This document shows positions 55,889 through 64,000 of a DNA stretch of 64,000 nucleotides, piece by piece. Origin of the DNA: Halorubrum cibi (GTDB lineage: Archaea > Halobacteriota > Halobacteria > Halobacteriales > Haloferacaceae); assembly GCF_900182635.1 (NCBI RefSeq), contig NZ_FXTD01000008.1:123459-187458 (forward strand), in the 5' to 3' direction. The translations under genes and the position numbers were made by a program. Under the pieces are notes generated by a model, which worked only from the letters and a program-made list of their open reading frames with translations, was not told the origin of the DNA and did not search any database. How positions within the stretch are numbered: the stretch's first letter is position 1; each line of letters starts with the position of its first letter.

Positions 55889-58375
55889 TCACGGGTCGCC
55901 GGTCGGCTCGACGGGGGCGGTCGTCTCGGCAGTCGGCGATCCGGACCGGAGTCGATCCCAGAGGAACAGCGCGGGCGGGAGCGCGATCACGGAGATGACG
56001 AACGAGTAGAACACGCTCATCGCGATCAGGACGCCGAAGTCGCCGAGCACGGGGGTGATCGCGAGACCCAGTGCGCCGGTCCCGAGCGCGGTCGTGAGCA
56101 TGCTGCCGACGAGCGCGCCCCCGGTCCCCGTGAGCGTCGTCCGCAGCGACGTCGCCACGTCGCCGTTCTCGCGGTACTCGTCGACGAACCGGGCGGTGAT
56201 GTGGACCGAGTAGGCGATCCCGATCCCGATCGCGATGGAGAGGATCGTCGCCGTCAGAGCGTTGAGCGGGTAGCCGAGGAACCGCATCGTCCCGACGAGC
56301 GACGTGACGGCGATCGTGATGGGGAACACGTTCACGATCCCGAGCATCGGCATCCCCTCCAGCACGCCGTAGGTGATCACGAGGAACACGCCGCTCAGCC
56401 CCACGGCGAGCACGAGTCCCTGGATCGCCGAATCGAATATGATCGCGGTGATCGCGTCGAAGACGACGATCTGTCCCGTCGCGGTCGCCGCGTAGCGGTA
56501 TCGGTCCGCCTGCTGCCGGCCGTCCGCGGAGACCTCGCTCTGGGTCGCGCCGCTCTCGACCGTGTACTCGACCTGCGCGCCGCGGCGGTCGTCGGTGAGG
56601 TACCGACCCGCATCCGAGGCGGCCGGCGAGTCGAACAGCGCCGCGTAGATCCGTTCGAGGTTGCGGTCGGGGATACCGTTCCCGTTCAAGTCGTTGCGCG
56701 CGACGAGCGCGGCGAACTCCTCGTCGTTTCGCGCGTGCGACCGGATGACCGTCACGATGCTCGTCGTCTCCGCGCGTCCCCCCTCGCCGACCGCCAGCGT
56801 GTCGGGCGGGTCGTCGGTCGGTGCGGCGAGCGCCTCCAGCGCGTGGTCCTCCTCGAACGGTCCCTCGACGTACACCGTGAGCGACGCGTCTTGGCTCGCC
56901 GAGAAGCTGTCCTCGAGCAGGCTCAACGTCTCGGTGACCGTGTACTCGCTCGGCGCGAACGGCTCGGGGATGTACTCGACGTACCCCGGCTCCTCCTCCG
57001 GCGGGAGGAAGTCCTCCTGTTCGAACGTCGTGTCGACGCCGGCCCCGTACGCGCCGAACGCCCCGCCGGTGAGAAGCAGGAGGACGACGAACACCGCCGG
57101 GGCGCGCTCGCCGACCGACACCGAGACGGCCAGCAGCCGGCCGAGTGCGGACTCCTCGGAGGCGATCGGCGTGGTGCCGAACTCGGGCACGCCGTACCGC
57201 TCTCTGAGCCGGTCGAGTTCGAGCTTCGCGGCCGGTAAGAACAGCCCGAAGATGAGGAACGTGAAGACGATCCCGACCGCCGAGACGATCCCGAGGTTCC
57301 GGATCGGGTCGAGCCCGGAGGTCACGTTCGCGCCGAACCCGAACACCGCGGTCACGGTGACGATGACGAAGGCGATCGCGAGCTGGTTCGCGGCGGTCCG
57401 CATCGCCGGCACCGCGTCGTACCCCTGGACGGTCTCCTCGCGGTACCGGTTGATGAAGTGGATCCCGAAGTCGACCCCGACCGCGAGCAACAACACCGGC
57501 ACGGCGATCTGCTGTTGATCGAACGGGATCCCCGAGAAGCCGAGGAACCCGAACGTCCAGATCAGCGTCATCAACAGCGCGAACAGTCCGAGCGCCAAGT
57601 CGATCGGGTCGCGGTACGCGACGACGAGGAATCCCAACAGCAGGACGACGACGACGGGCATCACGATGAGCAGCGAGTCGGCGATGACCCGCCCCGTCTC
57701 GGCGTTGATGATCCCGGTCCCGAAGGTTCGGATGTCCGCGGGCTCGTCGTTCGCGAGCGTCCGGACGTCGGTCTGTATCGATTGGAGGTCGGCTCCCCCC
57801 TGGGGCACGTCGTGTCTGATCACCGTGATCGTCGTCGAGGCGGACGCCTCGGTCGGGTTGAAGTCGTCCGAGACGGCCGCGGAGAACCCCGGATTCTCGC
57901 TCAATCGCCGGACGACTCGACGGAACTCGGCGTCGGTCGCGCCCGCGACCGCAGCCCGCATCTCCGCCGGCGTCTCAGCCGAGGGATCGATCGTCCCGGC
58001 AATGGCCGTCGCGGCCCCGTTCGCGGACGACATGTGGAGGTCCTCGCGGGAGTCGATCCGCTCCAACAGCCGCAACATCGTGAGCGTCTCCTCGCGGGTG
58101 AGAACGTCGTTCCCGTCGTGGATCAGCTGCGTCCGCTCCGTCTCCGCCGTGAACGGCTCGTCGAACTCGTTTTCGATCGCGTCGAGCGCCTCCTGTTCGG
58201 GGAGGTCCTCCGAGAACCCCTCCGTCGGGTTCGTCTGCGTCTCGACGGCGGTCATCCCGCCGGCGAAGACCGCGGTCGCGAGCAGGAACGCGACGACGAC
58301 GGTCCGCGGCCGCGAGACGATGACCTCGTTGAGTCGCGTGGTGGCGTCCTCGATCCACCGGCCGGCTCGGGTCAT
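55889..58375 (-). CDS. RND/MMPL superfamily exporter
   Basis: An 828-residue transporter of the hydrophobe/amphiphile RND type. Spans occur at about 25-45, 225-385 (five spans), 430-450 and 660-820 (five spans); two large external loops follow the first and seventh. Cys-poor, with sterol-sensing-like bundles. It starts right after the stop of the COG1361 gene order (adjacent on the strand), so the pair forms an operon with a divergent TetR gene. Substrate unknown. Confidence 0.9.
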   Translation of the reverse strand: MTRAGRWIEDATTRLNEVIVSRPRTVVVAFLLATAVFAGGMTAVETQTNPTEGFSEDLPEQEALDAIENEFDEPFTAETERTQLIHDGNDVLTREETLTMLRLLERIDSREDLHMSSANGAATAIAGTIDPSAETPAEMRAAVAGATDAEFRRVVRRLSENPGFSAAVSDDFNPTEASASTTITVIRHDVPQGGADLQSIQTDVRTLANDEPADIRTFGTGIINAETGRVIADSLLIVMPVVVVLLLGFLVVAYRDPIDLALGLFALLMTLIWTFGFLGFSGIPFDQQQIAVPVLLLAVGVDFGIHFINRYREETVQGYDAVPAMRTAANQLAIAFVIVTVTAVFGFGANVTSGLDPIRNLGIVSAVGIVFTFLIFGLFLPAAKLELDRLRERYGVPEFGTTPIASEESALGRLLAVSVSVGERAPAVFVVLLLLTGGAFGAYGAGVDTTFEQEDFLPPEEEPGYVEYIPEPFAPSEYTVTETLSLLEDSFSASQDASLTVYVEGPFEEDHALEALAAPTDDPPDTLAVGEGGRAETTSIVTVIRSHARNDEEFAALVARNDLNGNGIPDRNLERIYAALFDSPAASDAGRYLTDDRRGAQVEYTVESGATQSEVSADGRQQADRYRYAATATGQIVVFDAITAIIFDSAIQGLVLAVGLSGVFLVITYGVLEGMPMLGIVNVFPITIAVTSLVGTMRFLGYPLNALTATILSIAIGIGIAYSVHITARFVDEYRENGDVATSLRTTLTGTGGALVGSMLTTALGTGALGLAITPVLGDFGVLIAMSVFYSFVISVIALPPALFLWDRLRSGSPTAETTAPVEPTGDP

Positions 58376-60079
58376 CTATTCTCTCTGTGTGACGTAGAGG
58401 CCGCCCCCGAGGACGGCGAGTACGACGAGGACGCCGAGCACGAGCGGGAGGGTCCCGATACCCGACAGCGGGGAGCTCTCCTCGGGCTCGACGACGGTTA
58501 TCGGGACGCGGGTCGTGTCCGACAGCTGGCTGTCGCCGTCGGCGTCGTCGTACCGGAAGTCGAACGAGACGGGATACGTCTTCGTGACCCCCGACGACTC
58601 CGCGGAGAGGTCGAACGTCATCGTCGTCGACTCGCCGGGCTCCAGCGTCGACACGAACCCCTCGTCGTTGCTGCTGTCGAGCGGGCTATCGGCGAACAGC
58701 CGCGCCTCCACGTCGGTGACCGGCTCGTCGAGTTCGTTCGTCACCTCGACGGCCAGATCGACCTGCCCGCCGGCTTCGATCTCGCGCGTCTCGACGGCGA
58801 GACCGAACTGGTCGCGCTGCGGCTCGACCGTGTACAGCAGCTCGAGGTCGCGGTAGGCCCGCCGCTCGTTCTCCTCGTTTCGGTACTGGACGACGACGTC
58901 GGAGGTCCGTTCGATCGGCTCCGCCTCGCCGCCGACTTCGATCGGCAGCCGGAACGACCCGGACTCACCCGCCGCGAGCGTTCCGACCGCGACCGACGAC
59001 TCCCGCGGGATCACGTTCGGCGACTCCTCCGCGAACTGGACGACGACGTTGCGTGCGGGGTCCGGCCCCTCGTTCGTCACCGTTCCGTACAGGTCGCCCT
59101 GCTCGCCGACGTAGAGGTCCGCCTCGACGTCGGCGACGCTGAACCGCTGTTCGGCCCGCGGCGTCACGCCGACCGACGGGTCCTCGTCGACGCGCGGGTA
59201 CCCCTCCGGCGTCTCGAAGGTGACCGACCCGTCGAGGACGTACTCCCGGACCGACGCGCCCGGCGTGAACGCGACGTCGTAGCGGACGGTTGCGGTCTCG
59301 TTCGGCGCGAGCGAGTCTATCTGCGCCGTGTCGCTCGTGGTTCCGCCGAACGTGACTTGGGGGCTCGACGACGCCATGGCGACCGTGAGATCGCGTGCGC
59401 CGTCCGCCCCGATGTTGCGTACCTCAGCCTCGACGACGCCATCCTCGCCGACTTTCGCGTCGGTCGTCGCGTTCGTGATCTCGAAGCGCGCGTCGTCGTC
59501 GACCTCGACGTCGACCTCGGTCGTGAGCGTCCGCTCGCGGTCGTACGTCACCCCGCCCGACTGCTGGTAGGTGTAGGAGTACTTCACCTCGACGTCGATC
59601 GTGTAGGTCCCCTCTGCGACATCTTGGGGGACCGCCACGGCGATCGGCGCCTCCCCCGGCTTGTTCTCGGTGACGGCGCCGATCGCGAGGGTCCCGGTCT
59701 CGACGGTTAGGGGAGTATCCTCGGCGTCCGCTTCGACGCGGACGTTCCGCGCGGTCGTGACCACCGAGCGCGCCTCCGCAGTGCCGAGGTCCAGGTCGCC
59801 GTCGTTGGTGATCTGAAGCGGCAGCGTGTTCGTCCGGCCCGGATCGAGCGTCGGGTCCGACGTGCTGACCGCCAGATCCGGGGAGCCGCGGAGCAGCCCG
59901 CCGGACTGCTGGAGCGTCGTCGTCGAGGCCGTGGCGGCACCGACGCCGCTCCCCGCTCCGCCGACCCCTCCAGCGGCTCCCGCTCCGCTGCCGGTCGTCG
60001 CCGCGACGGCGAGACCGGCCGTCCCGCTCGTCAACAGCGTCACGGACACGAGAGCGACGAGGATCGATCGTGCGTTCAT
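58376..60079 (-). CDS. Exported COG1361-type protein, export partner
   Basis: A 567-residue secreted or membrane-anchored protein. A signal-peptide-like segment (about 1-27: MNARSILVALVSVTLLTSG) is followed by Gly-rich and Ser-rich stretches, three to four CARDB/NEW3-like beta domains and a C-terminal span (about 545-563) ending in TQRE. Such proteins often accompany RND exporters in haloarchaea, as here (adjacent genes, same strand). It may act as an extracellular partner of the pump. Confidence 0.82.
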   Translation of the reverse strand: MNARSILVALVSVTLLTSGTAGLAVAATTGSGAGAAGGVGGAGSGVGAATASTTTLQQSGGLLRGSPDLAVSTSDPTLDPGRTNTLPLQITNDGDLDLGTAEARSVVTTARNVRVEADAEDTPLTVETGTLAIGAVTENKPGEAPIAVAVPQDVAEGTYTIDVEVKYSYTYQQSGGVTYDRERTLTTEVDVEVDDDARFEITNATTDAKVGEDGVVEAEVRNIGADGARDLTVAMASSSPQVTFGGTTSDTAQIDSLAPNETATVRYDVAFTPGASVREYVLDGSVTFETPEGYPRVDEDPSVGVTPRAEQRFSVADVEADLYVGEQGDLYGTVTNEGPDPARNVVVQFAEESPNVIPRESSVAVGTLAAGESGSFRLPIEVGGEAEPIERTSDVVVQYRNEENERRAYRDLELLYTVEPQRDQFGLAVETREIEAGGQVDLAVEVTNELDEPVTDVEARLFADSPLDSSNDEGFVSTLEPGESTTMTFDLSAESSGVTKTYPVSFDFRYDDADGDSQLSDTTRVPITVVEPEESSPLSGIGTLPLVLGVLVVLAVLGGGLYVTQRE

Positions 60080-60315
60080 CTATCCCTCCGAACGACGGCG
60101 GAGCATCGGTGCCGTCCCGCCCGGTTCGAAGCCGCCCGATCGTCCGATCGACCCGCGCGAGAACCGACGCGTTCCGGTCGACCTTCGGCGTGGTCCTGCG
60201 TCCGTTTCATACTCAAACGTGAATCCACGAATCAATAACACCTTTGTTTTTGGATTCTTACTGCCGGCATGACCAGCGCCATACCGCCCCGGAGCGTTCA
60301 CGCGAGGGAGGACCA

Positions 60316-60924
60316 ATGAGCCGATTCTCCGAGTCCGAGCGCGACCGGATCCGCTCACAGCTCGTCGAGGACGGTGGCGAGCTGTTCGCCCGGTTCGGCT
60401 TCGACCGCACCCGGATCAAGGACGTCACCGAGGCGGTCGGCATCGGTACCAGCACGTTCTACCAGTTCTTCGACTCGAAGGAGGCGCTGTACGTCGCGGT
60501 GCTCCGCGCCGAACAGGAGCGGATCGAGGCGCACATCGAGGCGGCGGTTTCGGAGGCCGAGACGCCGCGCGAGGAGGTGCGAACGATGCTCCGGACCACC
60601 TTTCGGGAGGTCCGATCGAACCCGCTCGCCTCCCGGCTGATCGTCGGGGGCGAACTCCAGCAGCTGTACGACCAGCTCTCCGAGGACGACCGCGAGTCGA
60701 TCGGTTCCGACCCCCGGGAGACCGAACTCCCCTACGCCAGTCGCTGGGCGGCGATGGACGAGGTCCGGTACGACGATCCCGATCTGATAAACGGGCTGCT
60801 CCGCTCATTGATCTTCGTCACGCGTGCGCAAGACTCACCCATCACCGCCCTCCACGTCTCCGAGTACGAGGAGGTCGAAACCGCCCTGATCGAAACGATC
60901 GTCGACGGCCTGTTCGTCAGGTGA
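60316..60924 (+). CDS. TetR family regulator
   Basis: A 202-residue TetR-type repressor. The N-terminal HTH (LVEDGGELFARFGFDRTRIKDVTEAVGIGTSTFYQFFDSKEALYVAVLRAE) is clear; the C-terminal helical domain senses an unknown ligand. It is divergent from the exporter operon across a 236-bp region, so it probably represses it, as is common for RND pumps. The start MSRFSESERD is chosen at the first family-like residue. Confidence 0.88.
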   Translation: MSRFSESERDRIRSQLVEDGGELFARFGFDRTRIKDVTEAVGIGTSTFYQFFDSKEALYVAVLRAEQERIEAHIEAAVSEAETPREEVRTMLRTTFREVRSNPLASRLIVGGELQQLYDQLSEDDRESIGSDPRETELPYASRWAAMDEVRYDDPDLINGLLRSLIFVTRAQDSPITALHVSEYEEVETALIETIVDGLFVR

Positions 60925-60974
60925 GAAACGGGAGTCAGAAGCGTTAAACGCTCGCCCGAACGACCACCTCGTGA

Positions 60975-61047
60975 GGGCGCGTAGCTCAGCGGACAGAGCA
61001 CTTGGTTCCGGACCAAGATGCCGCGGGTTCAAATCCCGTCGCGCCCG
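60975..61047 (+). tRNA. tRNA-Arg (CCG)
   Basis: A 73-nt cloverleaf. Acceptor arms GGGCGCG and CGCGCCC pair, the anticodon stem is CTTGG with CCAAG, and the loop TTCCGGA gives anticodon CCG. The T arm is GCGGG-TTCAAAT-CCCGT. No encoded CCA. A partial copy of its 3' end lies at 61102-61116. Confidence 0.97.
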
Positions 61048-61101
61048 TTCACTTCGCTCACTCACGAGCGCGACTGACCTCCGCTTGCTTCGCTCTCGGG
61101 G

Positions 61102-61116
61102 ATCCCGTCGCGTCCG
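61102..61116 (+). repeat. Duplicated 3' end of tRNA-Arg
   Basis: ATCCCGTCGCGTCCG matches the tRNA-Arg 3' end (ATCCCGTCGCGCCCG, 61033-61047) with one change, 69 bp downstream. The spacer resembles the one after tRNA-Gly, with CTGACCTCCGCTTGCTTCGC compared with CTGACTCCCGCTCGTTTCAC. The repeated arrangement points to a shared process. Confidence 0.75.
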
Positions 61117-61244
61117 TAGCGTTACTAAGCGCATGACTTCGGCGGGGTACTGACGTCTTTCAGAGAAGCAGCGTTGCGGTTTTGAACGAAATCGAGATCC
61201 ATGTGTCGACTTTTCCGGATCGCGATGGAACACTACTCACACCG

Positions 61245-62066
61245 ATGGATGTGACGGAGGGAGCAGTTCGGGAGATATGTACCGACGCGGTTTTCGAACG
61301 CGGCGAGCGGTACCTTGCTGAGAACCGGATCCTCGATATTCATCGGGTTGACGCTACCGTGGCCGCCGTCGTGAGCGGCAGTCGTCAGTACGACGTGCGT
61401 GTCGACCTCGAAGCCGATGGGTTCGACCCGTGGTGTGACTGTCCGTACGACGGACCGGAGGCGTGTAAGCACGTCGTCGCCGTGTTGCTTCGGTGTGCCG
61501 ACGACTGTCCCCCGGACGAGGGAGATCGGCTCGACGCCGCACTCAAGGCTGCCGACGCCGACGATCTCCGAGACTTCCTCCGGGAGACGCTGGCAACCGA
61601 CGCTGCCGTCCGCGAACGCTTCTTTACCCGTTTCGGCGAGTCGTCGACGCAGTCGGTCGACGATCTGCGCGCTGCGATCAACCGGCAGTTCGAGGAGACG
61701 AATCCCGACTACTTCGTCGTCTTCGAACCGATCGATTTCTCGGAGTGGTTCGACCTCGCGAGCGAGTATCTCGATCAGGGACGGTACGCGTCGGCGGCGG
61801 CAGTATATCGTGCCCTCGTGGAATCACTCGACGATAACATGGAGCGCGTCGACGGAGCGTATGATCACTTCTCGCAGAGATTCACGCGAGCGCTCGACGG
61901 GTACGTCGATTGCGTGGCGGCCGAAGATGTTGACGCTGAGGAGGTCGCCGACGCTGTCGCGTTCCTCGAGGACCGGGCGACGTCCGGGACATCGTTGCTC
62001 AGCGAGCACTTCGAGCGCGCAGCGATGGAGTTGGAGGAAACCTTCACTGAGTGGCGAGATAATTGA
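61245..62066 (+). CDS. SWIM zinc-finger family protein
   Basis: A 273-residue protein with a SWIM motif (CDCPYDGPEACKH at about 64-76) and helical TPR-like segments downstream (SEYLDQGRYASAAAVYRALVESL). SWIM domains bind DNA or proteins. Start is uncertain: ATG at 61245 (MDVTEGAVRE) is preferred to TTG at 61182. It precedes a convergent ATPase gene and follows tRNA-Arg. Confidence 0.75.
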   Translation: MDVTEGAVREICTDAVFERGERYLAENRILDIHRVDATVAAVVSGSRQYDVRVDLEADGFDPWCDCPYDGPEACKHVVAVLLRCADDCPPDEGDRLDAALKAADADDLRDFLRETLATDAAVRERFFTRFGESSTQSVDDLRAAINRQFEETNPDYFVVFEPIDFSEWFDLASEYLDQGRYASAAAVYRALVESLDDNMERVDGAYDHFSQRFTRALDGYVDCVAAEDVDAEEVADAVAFLEDRATSGTSLLSEHFERAAMELEETFTEWRDN

Positions 62067-62103
62067 TTCTCCGCTGTCTCGCTTTTCGCCGCGCTTCAGT
62101 TGC

Positions 62104-63495
62104 TCACTCTCCGAGCGCGGCGACGATATCGCCGATCGTGTAAAGACGTACATCGTCGCGATCGGCGGCGGCTTCGCGGATGCTGTCCGTAAACCCGCTC
62201 CGAGAGAACAGCGCGTATTCGACGGTCCGCGTGCCGCCGCCCGACGGCTGCCATCGGAGTTCCTCAACGTGTGTCTCCAGCGATGCCAGCGCGCTGTAGT
62301 CGAGCGGCGACTCCTGATACTTACACTCGCCGACGACGAGCGTGTCCTCGCCGGTAAGCCCGACGACGTCGATCTCGTGGTCCTGATACCACCACTGTCC
62401 GACGTCAACGATCGGCGTCTCATCGTACAGCGTCCACAGGGCCTCACAACACAGTTGCTCGAAGGCGGGAGCGACGAAATCGGGCAGTTCCGGTTCGATG
62501 AGTCGTTCGTAGGCCTCGTCGCCGAACTGGTCGTACCGATCCGCACTCCCGTACAGGAATCGGAACCAGAACCGGAATAGGGGATCCCGAAGTCGGTACT
62601 GACTCCGCTTGGATCGCTCCGGCTTCTCGGTCACCGGTACGTGTCGTTCGATGAGCCGAAGCCGTGAGAGCCGGTCCAAATACGTCGATAGCTGGTTGTA
62701 GTCGATGCCGGTCACGCCAGCGATCTCGTTGCGGCCGGTTGCCCCGCCGGCGATCGCTTCGAGGATCGAGAAGTAGCGCGTCGGCTCTGTCAGCTCCATT
62801 CGGAGGACGTGCTCCGGCTCGTTGCGGAGCGATCCGTGACGAGTCAACACCGTCTGTTGGATGTTCTCGCCGAGCGATCGATCCGTGTCGAGTTCCTCGA
62901 GGTAGTAGGGGACACCACCGAACACACTCCACGCACGCACGGCCTCGTCCGCTGTCGCATCGTTTGGTAGAAACTCCGTCGCGGCGTCGAACGAGAGTTC
63001 ACGGATGTCGAGCGTGAGGGACGTCCGCCCGTACAGCGGGCTGTCTCCGAGCAGCGTCGCTTCCTCCATCATGCTGATCGACGACCCGACCAGAACGAAC
63101 GTCGTCTCCGACTCGTCGAACTCGTGGTCGAACAACGCCTGTAACACGGACGGAAGACTCTCGTCCTGCTCGATCAGGTACGGAAACTCGTCGAGGACGA
63201 CGATCGCGTTCTGTTCGGCCAGATACCTGAACAGCCGCTCCCAATCGGGACGAATATCTTCGATACCAGGAACTGTGTCAGCCGCGACCTCGATGAACTG
63301 TTCCAGTTGGAGTTCCCGCGTCTTCTGTCGTGCCTGATAGAAGACCGCGTTCTCTCGCCCCTCAAGCGCCTTCTTGACGAGTCTCGTCTTTCCCAGCCGT
63401 CGCCGCCCGTACACGACAGCGAGATCCGCATTCTCCGAGTCGAAAAGGCCGTGAAGCCGATCTAACTCCTCCGAGCGGTTCACGAAGTCTGTCAT
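62104..63495 (-). CDS. Archaeal ATPase with nuclease-like C-terminal domain
   Basis: A 463-residue protein. Walker A is GRRRLGKT (about 31-38), Walker B VVLDEFPYL (about 98-106), sensor VLVGSSISMMEEA. A winged helix (TGRNEIAGVTGIDYNQLSTYLDRLSRLRLIERHVP) precedes the C-terminal DUF234-like domain, whose EIDVVGL and VVGECKY resemble PD-(D/E)xK nuclease ligands. The family has been linked to defence or mobile elements, but the function is not established. A decayed paralogue is at 11.6-12.9 kb. Confidence 0.92.
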   Translation of the reverse strand: MTDFVNRSEELDRLHGLFDSENADLAVVYGRRRLGKTRLVKKALEGRENAVFYQARQKTRELQLEQFIEVAADTVPGIEDIRPDWERLFRYLAEQNAIVVLDEFPYLIEQDESLPSVLQALFDHEFDESETTFVLVGSSISMMEEATLLGDSPLYGRTSLTLDIRELSFDAATEFLPNDATADEAVRAWSVFGGVPYYLEELDTDRSLGENIQQTVLTRHGSLRNEPEHVLRMELTEPTRYFSILEAIAGGATGRNEIAGVTGIDYNQLSTYLDRLSRLRLIERHVPVTEKPERSKRSQYRLRDPLFRFWFRFLYGSADRYDQFGDEAYERLIEPELPDFVAPAFEQLCCEALWTLYDETPIVDVGQWWYQDHEIDVVGLTGEDTLVVGECKYQESPLDYSALASLETHVEELRWQPSGGGTRTVEYALFSRSGFTDSIREAAADRDDVRLYTIGDIVAALGE

Positions 63496-63999
63496 GGCGC
63501 TGAATTAGTGGGTGTGAGATAAAAATATTCTGAATAATCATATTATAGAATATCATATTTAGAGATATCATCGACCGAGGATTCCATCAAAGCAAAATTG
63601 GAATAGATCCGAGATCGAACATATACGGTGGCAATCTTATTGGAAATACTACTTTTTGTCTCAAATCACGAAAGGGATTTATAAACTATTTGTGTCATTT
63701 GAGATGATATGGCAACGAAAAGTCAGTTCCAGCGACTATCATATCTCATAGATGGTGGCGAATTAGTAGGAGTTCAACAGGGCCACGAATTTCTGAACGG
63801 TCTGAGTTGGTTTGGCATCTCCTAGGTGGTCTCGGTGGTAATGCTCTCGTTCGGGGAGGGCATCGCGATCGTCCAGGTAGTATAATCTGCGTCAAAATAG
63901 CAAGAACGCTCTTGTGTAGCACATTGTTGATTTCAGAGAGTTGCTTTGACGGCGTATTTGAGCGCTTTTCGTCCGGGTTTGCGGTAGAGTTCTCGTCTG
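63496..63999. other. AT-rich accessory tract at window end
   Basis: This 504-bp stretch is much richer in A/T than its surroundings (for example TATAAACTATT near 63680). It holds a putative leaderless 38-codon ORF and the end of a minus-strand reading frame. The composition and fragmentary genes suggest a foreign or mobile-element tract. Confidence 0.6.
63709..63825 (+). CDS. Putative small leaderless ORF
   Basis: A 38-codon frame starting MATKSQFQRLSYLIDGGEL and ending at TAG. A TATA-like TTATAAAC lies 25-30 bp upstream of the ATG, as for leaderless transcripts. It may be the remnant of a larger gene. No function is recognised. Confidence 0.3.
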   Translation: MATKSQFQRLSYLIDGGELVGVQQGHEFLNGLSWFGIS

Positions 64000-64000
64000 A
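63929..64000 (-). CDS. C-terminal fragment of an unidentified reading frame
   Basis: On the minus strand the window end encodes RRELYRKPGRKALKYAVKATL before a TGA at about 63935. It continues beyond the window. The basic, helical sequence fits the C-terminus of a transposase, but there is too little to classify. Confidence 0.3.

Overview
This window is a GC-rich chromosomal segment of a haloarchaeon. The evidence is an acidic proteome, class I lysyl-tRNA synthetase, archaeal-type UMP kinase, archaeal ribosomal proteins (L32e, L19e, S4e, L37ae), a KEOPS subunit, RIO2 kinase and Thi4. Gene order and interspersed repeats suggest Halorubrum or a close relative; that genus call is inference only.

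Layout. 1-1.5 kb: a minus-strand information-processing cluster (L37ae, RpoP, Pcc1, prefoldin beta, DUF3194). 1.55-2.1 kb: intergenic tract with repeat copy A. 2.1-11.5 kb: metabolic and regulatory genes (Thi4, a winged-helix/zinc-ribbon regulator, pyruvate kinase, an SDR, a methyltransferase, endonuclease IV, a lipoate ligase, RIO2 kinase). 11.6-12.9 kb: a decayed ATPase/nuclease gene whose intact paralogue lies at 62.1-63.5 kb. 13-27.3 kb: the large S10/spc ribosomal protein operon, read right to left from a SPOUT methyltransferase and L3 to SecY, with 25 genes nearly all overlapping or separated by a few bases, and a long stem-loop at the end of secY.

27.5-42 kb: a molybdopterin oxidoreductase fused to a membrane cytochrome-like domain, a CARF-like/HTH regulator with a strong palindromic operator candidate, tRNA-Gly, a 457-bp MITE-like element, a cysteine-free peroxiredoxin-like protein, an acyl-CoA carboxylase carboxyltransferase, UMP kinase plus LysRS, a histidine kinase, isocitrate dehydrogenase, a membrane glycosyltransferase and a Thr-nucleophile asparaginase. 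42.2-47.8 kb: a carbohydrate locus (GH15 glucoamylase-like, GH13 amylase-like, TrmB regulator). 47.8-49.8 kb: a mobile-element nest, with a solo tnpB whose 5' flank is split by a 450-bp MITE carrying a small membrane-protein gene. 49.8-60.9 kb: a CBS protein, M29 aminopeptidase, oligoendopeptidase F, an acetyltransferase, a PAS histidine kinase with a palindromic repeat expansion inside its ATPase domain, and an RND exporter operon with a divergent TetR regulator. 60.9-64 kb: tRNA-Arg, a SWIM protein, the ATPase/nuclease, and an AT-rich accessory end with a fragmentary gene.

The main non-gene signals are two short IS6-like non-autonomous elements with 8-bp target duplications, one carrying a putative leaderless gene and the other almost filled by an interspersed repeat; partial copies of tRNA 3' ends about 70 bp downstream of both tRNA genes; and the palindromic expansion in the histidine kinase. 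All functional assignments come from reading the sequence and recalling families; no database search was run.
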